64,000 nucleotides of DNA from contig NZ_JAGHRC010000003.1 of NCBI RefSeq assembly GCF_017743975.1, positions 1 to 64,000 on the forward strand, read 5' to 3'. Both the position numbers and the translations under genes were made by a program. Shown piece after piece: positions 49,091 to 58,670 of the stretch (position 1 is its first letter; each line of letters begins with the position of its first letter). Source of the DNA: Ruegeria sp. R14_0. Its GTDB lineage: Bacteria > Pseudomonadota > Alphaproteobacteria > Rhodobacterales > Rhodobacteraceae. The notes under the pieces were generated by a model. It saw nothing but the letters and a program-made list of their open reading frames with translations, made no database searches and was not told the DNA's origin.

Positions 49091-51046
49091 ATGAAACCCG
49101 CCTTTGCGCTGTCTTTTTCTTCGACCGGAATATCCCTGCACCACTTCGCGGATGGCGACTGGTTCTGTGTTGGCGAGGTCGCGCTGGATGCGCCTGACCT
49201 GAACGCACAGATTATTGCCCTGCGTGAAAAGGGCTTTGCGCTGGAAAACGACCTGAATTGCAAGCTGGTGATCCCGGCCGATCAGGTGCGGTTCCTGTCC
49301 GTTCCCACCGAAGGACTAAACGCTGCAGATAGCGCGGAACAAGCGCGGACCGAATTGGCAGACGCAACGCCCTACGACCTGGAAGAGCTGGCTTTTGTTA
49401 CCGAAACGGATGGCACGACGACCTACGTCGCCGCTGTTGCCCGTCAGACTCTTGAAGAAGCGCGCGTCTTTGCGGCCGAGCATGGGTTTGTTCCTGTCCA
49501 ATACACTACAACGCCCGAGGATCAGGCTTACCCTTCCGAACCTGTTTTCTTGCTGGACACTCCGTCCGAACCGCCAGCAAAAGAAAACACCGCGGAACAG
49601 GATACCGGCCCTGCCGTTCATGCAATCGCGGATACGGAGTCTCCGACAGAATTCCGATCAGCCCCGACAAGCGATAAGGCTGGTGCAGCGACCGGTGCCA
49701 CGGCCCTGAAGCGCTATGCAATTCCAGCGGCAGCGGCCGCCGCCCTTGCCTGCGTGGGCATGCTCACGTGGTCGATGTCAGGATCGGACACGCCCATCGC
49801 ACCAGAGACAGCGGTCCTTGCGGAACCTGAGCCAGAAGTCGCGCCCGATACTCAGGTCGCTTCTACGCCTGCGATTGAGGACGTCGGGGACGCCGAGGTC
49901 GCCGCAGCACCTGAGCCCGAAGAGCCCATGGAAACCTTGGCAGTCGAAGCGCCAGAGACTGAAGAGGCCCCTGAGATCGCCGCGCTCGCCCCCGCCGAGA
50001 CCGAGCAGCCCCAACCAGAGGAAAGCCCGGACATCAGCGCCACCGATGCCGCGATCCTTGAGGCTTTGAATATTGCGCCCACGAGTGTTGAACCGATCGA
50101 GCGCGCGCCCGAGGTTGCGGATGTTCCCACGCAAGCTGGCATAGAAATCACTGTTCCCGGCCCTCTGCCCTATCCCATCTTACCGCAAACGGACGACTTG
50201 TACCTCGCCTCGCTGGATCGAACAGACTTGTCGCAGGATGCTGTCGCACTGCCTCCGGTCACCAGCTTTGAAACGGACCTTCCCTTCGAACAGATCGCGC
50301 AGCCCGCAGAGGCCGGAGTTCAGTTCGAACTGGACGAACGAGGACTGGTCACGCCTACGGCCGAGGGGACATTGAACCCGGAAGGTGTGGTTGTGTATCT
50401 GGGCCGCCCGTCCAAGGTTCCCCCGGCGGTTCCGGTTCGGTTCGAACAGGAACCGATCGAAGAGGACCCGGCGGACCGTTTGGCGCAATACCGACCTAAA
50501 CCTCGGCCTGCGAATTTGTTGGAAAGCTTCGAACGCAGCCAACTTGGCGGACGAACACGTGCCGAACTGGCTGTTGTCCGGCCCAAACTGCGACCCGAGT
50601 CGTTGCAAAGCAGTCCCGAGGTGGATGAAACACCGACGGCTTTGGCCGTTGTCCGTGTTCCGCGCCCGAAACCCCGGCCTGCGGGGTTAAAACGACCCAC
50701 GCCGACCAATACCGCCAATCTGGGGTCGACTGCGGCCGTGAACCAAAGCTCGGACGAAGCCGGCTCATTCCAGGCCAGATCGGTTGCGCCCAAGATCCCT
50801 TCGACCGCGTCGGTGGCTCGACAGGCAACCATCGACCGGGCGCTTAACCTGCGTAAGCTGAACCTGATCGGGGTCTATGGCACCCCTGCCAACCGGCGGG
50901 CCTTGGTCCGGTTGCCCAGCGGTCGGTACAAAAAGCTGAAAGTGGGCGACAGGCTGGACGGCGGCAGTGTAATCGCCATTGGCGACAGCGAGTTGCGGTA
51001 CCAAAAGCGCGGCAAGAACGTGATCTTGAAGATGCCCAGAGGTTAA
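49091..51046 (+). CDS. Trans-envelope protein with GspL/PilM-like and PilP/GspC-like parts
   Basis: Not recognised as a named family. The 651-residue protein has a cytoplasmic N-terminal domain (about 1-140) that resembles GspL/PilM, one membrane helix (about 208-228), and a long acidic, Pro-rich periplasmic stretch with many EPE-type repeats. A region with RPKPRP repeats comes next, and the last 70 residues (LNLIGVYGTPANRRALVRL and following) resemble the PilP/GspC periplasmic domain. A protein joining both halves of the type II secretion/type IV pilus inner-membrane platform would be unusual. No other secretion or pilus gene is nearby. Confidence 0.6.
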   Translation: MKPAFALSFSSTGISLHHFADGDWFCVGEVALDAPDLNAQIIALREKGFALENDLNCKLVIPADQVRFLSVPTEGLNAADSAEQARTELADATPYDLEELAFVTETDGTTTYVAAVARQTLEEARVFAAEHGFVPVQYTTTPEDQAYPSEPVFLLDTPSEPPAKENTAEQDTGPAVHAIADTESPTEFRSAPTSDKAGAATGATALKRYAIPAAAAAALACVGMLTWSMSGSDTPIAPETAVLAEPEPEVAPDTQVASTPAIEDVGDAEVAAAPEPEEPMETLAVEAPETEEAPEIAALAPAETEQPQPEESPDISATDAAILEALNIAPTSVEPIERAPEVADVPTQAGIEITVPGPLPYPILPQTDDLYLASLDRTDLSQDAVALPPVTSFETDLPFEQIAQPAEAGVQFELDERGLVTPTAEGTLNPEGVVVYLGRPSKVPPAVPVRFEQEPIEEDPADRLAQYRPKPRPANLLESFERSQLGGRTRAELAVVRPKLRPESLQSSPEVDETPTALAVVRVPRPKPRPAGLKRPTPTNTANLGSTAAVNQSSDEAGSFQARSVAPKIPSTASVARQATIDRALNLRKLNLIGVYGTPANRRALVRLPSGRYKKLKVGDRLDGGSVIAIGDSELRYQKRGKNVILKMPRG

Positions 51047-51049
51047 GAA

Positions 51050-51083
51050 AAAGGCGGCCACGGGGATGCCCGCGACCGCCTTT
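51050..51083 (-). terminator. Intrinsic terminator between the fusion protein gene and hpd
   Basis: An 8-bp outer stem (51050-51057 with 51076-51083) continues with an internal loop and a short inner stem. On the minus strand it is followed by TTTTTCTT, so it mainly serves hpd; on the plus strand the T-run is weak. Confidence 0.7.
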
Positions 51084-51100
51084 AGGTTTAAAGTACAAAC

Positions 51101-52198
51101 TTAAGCAGCTGAAATTTCACCGCTTTCGATCTGCTCGCGCTCGATGGATTCGAACAAGGCCTGAAAGTTCCCTTCGCCGAAACCGTCATCGCCCTTGCGT
51201 TGGATGAACTCGAAGAAGATCGGGCCGATCACGGTTTTCGAGAATATCTGCAACAGGATCCGGGTCTCGCCGCCGTCCAGAACACCTTCTCCGTCGATCA
51301 GGATGCCGTGTTTCATCATCCGGTCCAGAGGTTCTTCGTGGTCCGCGACGCGATCTCGGGACATTTCATAATAGGACTGGTTCGGACCCGGCATGAACTT
51401 GAGGCCCTTTTCGGCAATCGCGTCAGTCGAGGCATAGATGTCTTCGCTGCCCACCGCGATGTGCTGGATGCCTTCGCCCTTGTATTTCTTGAGGTACGAG
51501 ACGATCTGCCCGGTCTCACCGCGATCTTCGTTGATCGGAATGCGGATACGGCCGCAAGGCGAGGTCAGCGCGCGGCTATAAAGACCGGTGAACTTACCCT
51601 GGATGTCAAAGAAGCGGATTTCGCGGAAGTTGAACAGGTCGCCATAGAACTTGAACCACTTGTCCATATTGCCCTTGTAGACATTGTGGGTCAGGTGATC
51701 GAGGTAATAGAACCCGTCACCCCGCGGTTTGGACTGTTCGGTCCAGTTGAACTCGTGGTTGTAAGGCGATGTATCGTAATACTGATCTATGAAATAGATC
51801 AGCGATCCGCCGATACCCTTGATTGCCGGGACATCCATTGTCTTGTCCGCCGCATCATAGGGCTCTGCCCCTTTGGACACCGCATGCTCATAAGCTTTCT
51901 GAGCGTCTACAACACGCCACCCCATAGCGGGCGCACAGGGACCATGCTCGGCCACGAACTTGGCGGCATAGCTTTCGGAATCCGCGTTCAGGATATAGGT
52001 GACGTCACCCTGCTGCCACAACTCGACCAAGGGTTTGTCCTTGTGATGGCCTACCAGTTCAAACCCCATTTTGGCGAACAGATCGCGCAGCTCCTGGGGT
52101 TCCGGGTGGGCGAACTCGACAAATTCGAACCCATCCGTTCCGGCTGGATTTTCGGGGCTGATGACAGATTTCGGGGCGTTGTGCGGGAATGGACCCAT
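51101..52198 (-). CDS. hpd: 4-hydroxyphenylpyruvate dioxygenase
   Basis: The 365-residue Fe(II) enzyme converts 4-hydroxyphenylpyruvate to homogentisate in tyrosine breakdown. Metal ligands are expected in DHLTHNVYKG (about residue 165), GIQHIAVGSEDI (about 243) and EFIQRKGDDGFGEGNF (about 327, with the glutamate ligand). The start at 52198 is preceded by GGAG at a normal distance. It is divergent from an Lrp/AsnC regulator. No other homogentisate pathway gene is in the window. Confidence 0.95.
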   Translation of the reverse strand: MGPFPHNAPKSVISPENPAGTDGFEFVEFAHPEPQELRDLFAKMGFELVGHHKDKPLVELWQQGDVTYILNADSESYAAKFVAEHGPCAPAMGWRVVDAQKAYEHAVSKGAEPYDAADKTMDVPAIKGIGGSLIYFIDQYYDTSPYNHEFNWTEQSKPRGDGFYYLDHLTHNVYKGNMDKWFKFYGDLFNFREIRFFDIQGKFTGLYSRALTSPCGRIRIPINEDRGETGQIVSYLKKYKGEGIQHIAVGSEDIYASTDAIAEKGLKFMPGPNQSYYEMSRDRVADHEEPLDRMMKHGILIDGEGVLDGGETRILLQIFSKTVIGPIFFEFIQRKGDDGFGEGNFQALFESIEREQIESGEISAA

Positions 52199-52344
52199 GG
52201 CGCGTCTCCGTAAAAACAGGAATTTCTTTGCTGATTCCAAAATACGCCTTAACCAGTGCTGTTTCTGCGCATTGTTTTCGTGTAAACTGTGCTCACACGC
52301 GCAAACCACGCATGTTTTAAGGATTTTTTAAGGAAACTCCGCAT

Positions 52345-52800
52345 ATGCTGGATTCCACTGACACGCGGCTGTTGTCAGCCTTGCAAAAAGACGCACACCT
52401 GACCGCGCATCAATTGGGCGAGATGCTGAACCTGTCTCCCAGTCAGGCCGGGCGGCGACGTCAGCGGCTTGAGGCCGAAGGGTTCATAACTGGGTATGCC
52501 GCGCGACTGGATCCGCTAAAGCTGGGCCTGCAAGTGCAGGGCTTTATCCAGGTGCATCTGGGCACGCACGGGCCCGAACAGTCCGAAAGCTTTGCGCGCA
52601 TGGTCGACACCCGCCCCGAGATTACCAGCGCCTGGACGATGACCGGAGAGGCAGATTACCTGCTGCATGTCTATTGCGACGATCTTTCCGCCCTCAATCG
52701 CTTGCTTCACCAGGTGATACTGCCGCATCCTGCAGTTGCCCGGGTCCAAAGCCAGATTGTGATGGACCAACTCAAACGCGACGCGCCCCTCCCCACCTGA
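52345..52800 (+). CDS. Lrp/AsnC family regulator, divergent from hpd
   Basis: A 151-residue regulator with an N-terminal winged helix (LTAHQLGEMLNLSPSQAGRRRQRL) and a RAM ligand domain. It is divergent from hpd, with 146 AT-rich bases between the starts, so control of hpd by tyrosine or phenylalanine is likely. AAGGAA lies about 9 bases before the ATG. The antiporter gene follows 19 bases after its stop, so these two may be partly co-transcribed. Confidence 0.85.
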   Translation: MLDSTDTRLLSALQKDAHLTAHQLGEMLNLSPSQAGRRRQRLEAEGFITGYAARLDPLKLGLQVQGFIQVHLGTHGPEQSESFARMVDTRPEITSAWTMTGEADYLLHVYCDDLSALNRLLHQVILPHPAVARVQSQIVMDQLKRDAPLPT

Positions 52801-52819
52801 GCGCACCGAAAGGACAAAC

Positions 52820-54703
52820 ATGGACGATTTCCTCTACCAGGCTTCGATCTATCTGGCTGCCGCCGTGATCGCTGTGCCGTTATCGGCGCGTCTGGGGTTG
52901 GGATCGGTACTGGGCTATCTGGCTGCCGGTATCATCATTGGCCCTGTTTTTGGTCTGGTCGGCGCTGAAACCGAAAGCCTGCAGCACGTGGCCGAATTTG
53001 GCGTGGTCATGATGCTGTTCCTGATCGGGCTTGAGCTTGAGCCGCGCGCCCTTTGGGATATGCGGGACCGACTCTTGGGACTAGGTGGCTTGCAGGTGCT
53101 TTTATCCACTGCGGTCATCGCCGCGGTCGCCATATACGCAAATCACCCTTGGTCGGTCGCTCTGGCTGTCGGGCTGACCTTGTCGCTGTCTTCGACCGCG
53201 ATTGTGTTGCAGACCCTGTCAGAAAAAGGGCTGATGCAGACAAATGGCGGCAGGGCGACGTTCTCGGTTCTGTTAACGCAAGATATTGCAGTCATTCCCA
53301 TTCTGGCGCTGCTGCCGCTGCTGGCGCTGCCTGCCATCCCTCATATCGAAAGTGATGGGTCTATCGACCGTGGCAGCGACGCTGCCCATCACGACGCCGC
53401 GCATCACAGCCTGTCTCTGGTCGAGGGTTTACCCGGCTGGGCCGTAACGCTGGTCACCATCGGCGCGATCGCTTTTGTCATTCTGGCTGGCATCTACCTG
53501 ACGCGCCCGCTGTTCCGTTTTATCCACGCCACGCGTCTGCGTGAGATGTATACGGCTCTGGCGCTGATGATCGTTGTCGGGATTTCATTCTTGATGACCC
53601 TTGTGGGCCTGTCCCCGGCCTTGGGTGCCTTTTTGGCGGGCGTTGTACTGGCAAGCTCGGAATTCCGGCACGAGATGGAAAGCGACCTTGAGCCATTCAA
53701 GGGCTTATTCTTGGGTCTGTTTTTCATCACGGTCGGCGCCGGGATAGATGTTGGATACTTCTTCAACGACCCGCTTGATCTGATTGGCCTGGCGCTTTTG
53801 GTGATCCTGGCCAAAGGGATCATCCTGTTTCTGGTCGGTCGCGCCTTTAAGCTACGTGGGCGTGACCACTGGCTGTTCACGTTGGGGCTGGCACAGGCCG
53901 GTGAGTTTGGTTTTGTTCTGCTCGCGTTCTCCACCCAGCAGAATGTCATCCCACCCGATCTGTCGCAAAAGCTGTTGATGATCATCGCGCTGACAATGCT
54001 GATCACGCCGCTTTTGTTCATCATCTACGATCTGCTTTCGCGTCGCATGGGCGATGGCGCCCCGCAGGCAGAACCCGATGAGATCGACGAAAAAGGTCCC
54101 GTTATCATTGCTGGAATTGGGCGCTTTGGTCAGATCGTGAACCGGCTGGTGCGCGCCAGCGGGTTCAAAACCGTGGTTCTGGATCACGATATCGACACGA
54201 TCCAACTGATGCGCCGCTTCGGGGTCAAAGGCTTTTTGGGGGATCCCACGCGTCCGGAACTGCTGCGCGCTGCCGGAATCGAAAAAGCGTCTGTCCTGGT
54301 CGCTGCAATGGACGACCCCAAACAGGTTACGCGACTGGTCGGCTATGCACGCCGCCAACGCCCGGATCTGCATATCGTGGCGCGCGCACGCGACCGGACC
54401 CATGTGTACGAACTCTACCAGGCCGGGGCTGATGATATTGTCCGCGAGATGTTCGACGGTTCACTGCGCGCGGGTCGGTATGTGCTGGAGAACATTGGCC
54501 TCAGCGAATACGAAGCCGCGCAGGCCGAGCAGACCTTCTACCACCACGACCGGACAGCTGTCCGCGATCTGGCAGAACTGTGGATTCCCGGAATGCCGAC
54601 CGCGGAAAACAAGAAATACATCGAGCGGGCGCAGGCACTGGAAAAAGACCTCGAGACCGAGCTGTTGGAACTGGCCGAGAAGCACGCCAAGAAATCGGCC
54701 TGA
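52820..54703 (+). CDS. Kef-type monovalent cation:proton antiporter
   Basis: A 627-residue CPA2 antiporter. Twelve or so membrane helices (about 1-400) are followed by a cytoplasmic Rossmann RCK_N domain with GPVIIAGIGRFGQIVNRLVRASGF near residue 430. AAGGACA precedes the ATG. Such proteins exchange K+ or Na+ for protons. Glutathione control, as for E. coli KefB/C, is plausible but not shown; the ancillary KefF/KefG subunit is absent here. The protein ends in an alanine/glutamate/lysine-rich tail. Confidence 0.9.
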   Translation: MDDFLYQASIYLAAAVIAVPLSARLGLGSVLGYLAAGIIIGPVFGLVGAETESLQHVAEFGVVMMLFLIGLELEPRALWDMRDRLLGLGGLQVLLSTAVIAAVAIYANHPWSVALAVGLTLSLSSTAIVLQTLSEKGLMQTNGGRATFSVLLTQDIAVIPILALLPLLALPAIPHIESDGSIDRGSDAAHHDAAHHSLSLVEGLPGWAVTLVTIGAIAFVILAGIYLTRPLFRFIHATRLREMYTALALMIVVGISFLMTLVGLSPALGAFLAGVVLASSEFRHEMESDLEPFKGLFLGLFFITVGAGIDVGYFFNDPLDLIGLALLVILAKGIILFLVGRAFKLRGRDHWLFTLGLAQAGEFGFVLLAFSTQQNVIPPDLSQKLLMIIALTMLITPLLFIIYDLLSRRMGDGAPQAEPDEIDEKGPVIIAGIGRFGQIVNRLVRASGFKTVVLDHDIDTIQLMRRFGVKGFLGDPTRPELLRAAGIEKASVLVAAMDDPKQVTRLVGYARRQRPDLHIVARARDRTHVYELYQAGADDIVREMFDGSLRAGRYVLENIGLSEYEAAQAEQTFYHHDRTAVRDLAELWIPGMPTAENKKYIERAQALEKDLETELLELAEKHAKKSA

Positions 54704-54706
54704 CCT

Positions 54707-54731
54707 TAAACGGTCAGGCCTTGACCGTTTA
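54707..54731. terminator. Palindromic hairpin between the antiporter gene and cobT
   Basis: A perfect 10-bp inverted repeat, taaacggtca and tgaccgttta, with a 5-base loop. It lies between convergent genes, and the cobT stop codon is inside the right arm. No T-run follows on either side. It probably ends transcription from both sides or protects the 3' ends. Confidence 0.6.
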
Positions 54732-55742
54732 GCCGTCAGACACGCCTGCTTCGGCAAAAGTGGCCATGCCCGAATGACAGGCCACGGCGCTTTTCACGAT
54801 ATTGATCGCCAGAGCTCCGCCCGAACCTTCGCCCAAACGCAACCCAAGGCTCAGTAGTGGCTCTTTGCCAAGCTTGGCCAACACTGCGCCATGAGCGCCT
54901 TCGGCGCTTTGGTGACCAGATACGGCGTGGTCCAAGGCACCTGCGGACACATCCGTCAAACAGGCCGCAGCGGCGGAACAGATAAAGCCGTCCAAAATGA
55001 CCGGAATGCGCAGGGCACGCGCTGCGGCGATGGCCCCGGCCATGGCTGCGATCTCGCGCCCGCCCAGACGGCGCAAAATCTCCAACCCGTCGCCTGATCC
55101 GGCATGCAGGGCTACCCCTTCGGCCACGACGCGGGTCTTGTTTGCCAACCCGGCATCGTCGACACCCGTGCCCCGCCCTGTCCAATCGGCCGCCTCGCCG
55201 CCGAACAAGGCACAGGCAATGGCCGCTGCAGGGGTTGTGTTTCCAATCCCCATCTCACCAACGACCAGAAGATCAGCATTGGGATCAACAGCGTTCCAGC
55301 CAACGCGCAGCGCCGCAAGCAGCTCATCCTCGGTCATGGCGGGACCCGCAGTGAAATCCGCCGTTGGCCGGTCCAGTTCCAGCGCATGCACATCCATGGT
55401 CGCACCCGCAGCCTTGGCCAATTGATTGATCGCCGCGCCGCCATGTTCAAAGTTCATGACCATCTGAACGGTCACTTCCGGTGGAAAGGCCGAAACACCC
55501 TGCGCCGTGACGCCATGATTCCCGGCAAACACGATGACCTGAGGGGCTGCGATCTGTGGCCGTGCGTCCCCACGCCAACCGGCATACCAAATCGCCAGAT
55601 CCTCAAGCCGACCCAAAGCACCGGGCGGTTTCGTCAGTTGGCCGTTGCGATCGGCGGCACCCTGCAGTGCGTCACCATCCGGACCCGGAGCATTCCTCAG
55701 GGCCTCGCGAAGGGTTTTCAGGTCATTTAGTTCTGGCAGCAT
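54729..55742 (-). CDS. cobT: Nicotinate-nucleotide--dimethylbenzimidazole phosphoribosyltransferase
   Basis: The 338-residue enzyme activates dimethylbenzimidazole (alpha-ribazole phosphate) for the lower ligand of cobalamin. [19 protein letters not shown] near residue 38 and the later [19 protein letters not shown] near residue 164 are characteristic. The start at 55742 begins the conserved part; the frame remains open to 56156, antisense to cobS. It is divergent from cobS with 79 bases between them, too little for an upstream B12 riboswitch. Confidence 0.92.
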   Translation of the reverse strand: MLPELNDLKTLREALRNAPGPDGDALQGAADRNGQLTKPPGALGRLEDLAIWYAGWRGDARPQIAAPQVIVFAGNHGVTAQGVSAFPPEVTVQMVMNFEHGGAAINQLAKAAGATMDVHALELDRPTADFTAGPAMTEDELLAALRVGWNAVDPNADLLVVGEMGIGNTTPAAAIACALFGGEAADWTGRGTGVDDAGLANKTRVVAEGVALHAGSGDGLEILRRLGGREIAAMAGAIAAARALRIPVILDGFICSAAAACLTDVSAGALDHAVSGHQSAEGAHGAVLAKLGKEPLLSLGLRLGEGSGGALAINIVKSAVACHSGMATFAEAGVSDG

Positions 55743-55821
55743 CCAAAGCCTCGTTGCATCAGAGTGGTCCTGTGTGTTTAACCGAAGCGTCCGATCCAAC
55801 AAGACCCGGAAAGGCGCGGGA

Positions 55822-56586
55822 GTGAACAAAAACGACAACAAACCCTTTTCCAGGTGGGATTTTCCGCTGTCGCTAGTGCTGTTGACGCGATTGCCGATAC
55901 CGCGCCTGCCCGATGAGGTCTTTTCAAGACAGGCAAACGCGGCCTGGGCCTTCCCTCTGGTCGGGCTGACCGTTGGTCTGATGGCCTGTGGGTTTGGCTG
56001 GGTCGCCACCGCTTCTGCCTTGCCATCGCTGGCCAGTGCGGTGATCGTGGTTGCGGTCCTGATCATGACCACGGGGGCGATGCACGAAGACGGGCTGGCG
56101 GATACGGTCGATGGGTTTTGGGGCGGCTTTACCCGGGAACGACGGCTGGAAATCATGAAGGACAGCCATATCGGCGCTTATGGCGTTCTGACGCTGATCC
56201 TGACCCAGTTGCTGCGCGTCGCATTGATCGCCGCCCTTTTGTCAGCAAACCAATTCGCGGGTATTATAGCTGCCTGCATCGTATCACGCGCATTTATGCC
56301 CGTTCTCATGAGCGCTTTGCCCAATGCCAGAAAAAGCGGGCTGAGCCATTCTGTTGGCGACCCAAAAACAGCCACCGCAGCAATGGGCCTGGGCCTTGCG
56401 GTCGCTTTGTCCTTGTTTTTGATCGGATCCGCCGCGCTGACCCCAACTGTGGTCGCCGCGCTGAGTATCACTGGGCTGGCCCTGATCGCCAAAGCCAAGA
56501 TCAATGGTCAAACGGGCGACGTACTGGGGGCATCACAGCAAGTGGCAGAACTGGCGTTTCTGATGACCCTGGCGGCGGCGGTTTAA
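55822..56586 (+). CDS. cobS: Adenosylcobinamide-GDP ribazoletransferase
   Basis: The 254-residue inner-membrane enzyme joins alpha-ribazole to adenosylcobinamide-GDP to give cobalamin. Family motifs include [18 protein letters not shown] near residue 88 and the following [15 protein letters not shown]. About six membrane helices. GTG at 55822 is chosen as start; the N-terminus with [14 protein letters not shown] follows soon after, and upstream frame sequence overlaps cobT. Its stop overlaps the convergent ion channel stop by 4 bases. Confidence 0.92.
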   Translation: MNKNDNKPFSRWDFPLSLVLLTRLPIPRLPDEVFSRQANAAWAFPLVGLTVGLMACGFGWVATASALPSLASAVIVVAVLIMTTGAMHEDGLADTVDGFWGGFTRERRLEIMKDSHIGAYGVLTLILTQLLRVALIAALLSANQFAGIIAACIVSRAFMPVLMSALPNARKSGLSHSVGDPKTATAAMGLGLAVALSLFLIGSAALTPTVVAALSITGLALIAKAKINGQTGDVLGASQQVAELAFLMTLAAAV

Positions 56587-57353
56587 CTCGTTCCGCCGGT
56601 TTCGATCCTCAGGGTTTCTCCACAATGCTTGCAGTGCACCGCGTCCGGGTCGTGCCGATACAGCCCGCAATTCGAGCATTTGTGGCGTACTTTCTGCGGC
56701 ATAAAGATCGCCTGTGCCAGTCGTACGAACAGCGCGACCCCGACGATCATGATGAAGACCGAGAACAACTTGCCGCCAGGGGTCGCTAGTGTGATATCCC
56801 CGAACCCCGTGGTGGTCAGTGTTGCCATGGTAAAATACAGCGCGTCGATATAGGCGTTTGGGCTGTTTTCGGGAATGAAAAACACCAGCACTGCAGTCGA
56901 CGTGGCGAATATAAAGACCAAAAGGTTGATCGCGGCGATCACTGCATCCTCGTGAGTCCGAAAGAAATGGCTGTCGCGCCGCAAGTCTCTGAGCAAATGA
57001 TATGAGTGGATCAATCGCAGAGCGCGCAGAATTCGCAGGAAGGCCAGATTCCAAGGCAGGAACAGGTCTAGGATCAACGAAACGATGACGACAATATCAG
57101 CCAACGTGTAAATCTGGCGCAAGAGTTTCCAACGGTCCTTCGCAATCCACAGCCGGGCTACAAAATCCAGCACAATGAAAAACCCGATGATCAGGCTAAA
57201 GACAGTGAAAGCTGGGCCATGCGCCCCTTTTGCAGTCGAGACAAAGAAGACAATCGTGATCGCGTCAAACAGGATCAATCCGTAACGGAACCAAACCGAA
57301 ATCGGATCGTGCCCGATATAAAGGTACTTTACCGTTTGCTTTATGTTCGCCAT
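56583..57353 (-). CDS. Ion channel with S4-like helix and C-terminal zinc ribbon
   Basis: A 256-residue membrane protein of the 6-TM voltage-gated K+ channel type. The S4-like helix has FLRILRALRLIHSYHLLRDLRR (about 105-126), and the selectivity filter is TTGFGD (181-186) in place of the common TVGYGD. A cytoplasmic zinc ribbon is at the C-terminus (C226, C229, C241, C244). Ion selectivity and gating are not known; the ribbon may sense metals or redox state. It converges on cobS with a 4-base overlap. Confidence 0.82.
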   Translation of the reverse strand: MANIKQTVKYLYIGHDPISVWFRYGLILFDAITIVFFVSTAKGAHGPAFTVFSLIIGFFIVLDFVARLWIAKDRWKLLRQIYTLADIVVIVSLILDLFLPWNLAFLRILRALRLIHSYHLLRDLRRDSHFFRTHEDAVIAAINLLVFIFATSTAVLVFFIPENSPNAYIDALYFTMATLTTTGFGDITLATPGGKLFSVFIMIVGVALFVRLAQAIFMPQKVRHKCSNCGLYRHDPDAVHCKHCGETLRIETGGTS

Positions 57354-57416
57354 CTACGTGCCTCTTGCTATTGGGAAATTAGCCGCAAACCGGGCAATCA
57401 CCAAGCCGTGCACGTG

Positions 57417-57444
57417 AAAAAGCCGCCCCCACACGGGAGCGGCT
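57417..57444 (-). terminator. Intrinsic terminator of carD
   Basis: On the minus strand a stem (57435-57444 with 57421-57430, one mismatch, 4-5 base loop) is followed by TTTT. It lies 23 bases after the carD stop and before the ion channel gene. Confidence 0.75.
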
Positions 57445-57466
57445 CAGAAACTGGGCTGCGTTCAGA

Positions 57467-57982
57467 TCACGCTGCGGCAGCGCGCGAGGTCAGAACCTCA
57501 TCAACTTGCTTGGCGGCCGACACCTCGCCGGCGCCAGATACAGCTGCAACTTCGCGGGTCAAACGTTCCAGCGCGGCTTCGTACAGTTGACGCTCGGAAT
57601 AGCTTTGCTCGCGCTGATCATCGGTGCGGTGAAGATCGCGGACGACTTCGGCGATCGAGATCAGATCGCCCGAGTTGATCTTTTGTTCATATTCCTGCGC
57701 CCGGCGCGACCACATGGCGCGTTTGACCTTGGCCTTGCCCTTCAGCGTTTTCATCGCCTGACTGATAACGTCGGGCGAGCTGAGCGACCGCAGACCGGAT
57801 TCGGTGACCTTGTTGGTCGGCACACGCAGGGTCATCTTATCTTTTTCAAAGGAAATGACGAACAGCTCGAGCGAGTATCCCGCGACTTCCTGCTCTTCGA
57901 TCGAGATGATCTGGCCCACACCATGGGCGGGGTAGACAACGTAATCGTTCGGGCGGAACTCAAGCTTTTTCGACTTTGACAT
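57467..57982 (-). CDS. carD: CarD family RNA polymerase-binding regulator
   Basis: A 171-residue protein. The N-terminal RNA polymerase interaction domain contains FRPNDYVVYPAHGVGQIISIE, followed by a helical DNA-binding part. CarD stabilises the open complex at rRNA and other promoters lacking strong elements in alphaproteobacteria. It lies downstream of fdxA, in a conserved neighbourhood. The 283-base upstream gap must contain its own promoter. A C-terminal alanine-rich tail ends the protein. Confidence 0.92.
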   Translation of the reverse strand: MSKSKKLEFRPNDYVVYPAHGVGQIISIEEQEVAGYSLELFVISFEKDKMTLRVPTNKVTESGLRSLSSPDVISQAMKTLKGKAKVKRAMWSRRAQEYEQKINSGDLISIAEVVRDLHRTDDQREQSYSERQLYEAALERLTREVAAVSGAGEVSAAKQVDEVLTSRAAAA

Positions 57983-58265
57983 ACAGGTTCATCCTTGGCT
58001 ATCGAGTGAGGCACAGACAACAAAACGCCCTACCCCGTGCCAGCATGCGGCCCGGTCAGGCGATACGATTGTCAAAAATTCAGAACTCCAAAGCGTGCAT
58101 ACTTACGGAGTCATCCCCATCTCATTCATCATTCAACTTTTGAGTATATCACAAAATTGCGACGCCCGAAAGGCTAACCCCCGGCCACACTAAAAATCCT
58201 GATATTATTCAGGCGCATACAGTGTATGACAGCGACTGAACTACCGGGTTCAATACGCGAATCGC
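57983..58265 (-). promoter_or_regulatory. Upstream region of carD
   Basis: The 283-base gap between fdxA and carD is AT-rich in its middle part. A TTGACA hexamer occurs at about 58068 on the minus strand, and TATACT occurs at about 58143. The pair is not at the standard spacing, so no promoter is called with confidence. A short palindrome, catac-agt-gtatg, lies at 58216-58228. No open frame was convincing. Confidence 0.4.
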
Positions 58266-58604
58266 TTAGCCACCTTCACCGGGGGCTTCCGAGAAATACT
58301 TCTCCATCTTGCCCTCTTCACCGTCACGTTCCTCGGCCTCGGGCAGTGGGTCCTTCTTGGTCACGATCACAGGCCAAAGCTCAGAGTATTTTCGGTTGAA
58401 CTCAACCCACGGCTCCATGCCTGGCTCGGTGTCGGGACGAATGGCGTCGGCGGGGCATTCAGGTTCACACACGCCGCAGTCAATGCATTCGTCGGGGTGA
58501 ATGACCAGCGTGTTCTCACCTTCGTAAAAACAGTCCACCGGGCACACTTCGACGCAGTCGGTAAATTTGCAGCCAATGCAGTTCTCGGTGACGACATAGG
58601 TCAT
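58266..58604 (-). CDS. fdxA: Seven-iron ferredoxin FdxA
   Basis: A 112-residue ferredoxin. The N-terminal motif [21 protein letters not shown] has the pattern for a 3Fe-4S cluster and part of a 4Fe-4S cluster; [12 protein letters not shown] provides the second cluster. The C-terminal extension is rich in glutamate and glycine. It acts in cytoplasmic electron transfer. A fdxA-carD neighbourhood is common in alphaproteobacteria. The gene is followed by the carD upstream region and preceded by the S4 protein gene. Confidence 0.93.
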   Translation of the reverse strand: MTYVVTENCIGCKFTDCVEVCPVDCFYEGENTLVIHPDECIDCGVCEPECPADAIRPDTEPGMEPWVEFNRKYSELWPVIVTKKDPLPEAEERDGEEGKMEKYFSEAPGEGG

Positions 58605-58670
58605 TGTTGGATTCCCATTCTCGGTTTGGGCGTTTAGCTAATTCAGTCTGGCCTTCTCTTCAAGGTAGGA

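Noticed and set aside
55743..55821. Cobalamin riboswitch between cobT and cobS
   Set aside because: The divergent gap is only 79 bases and shows no B12 box or required structure.
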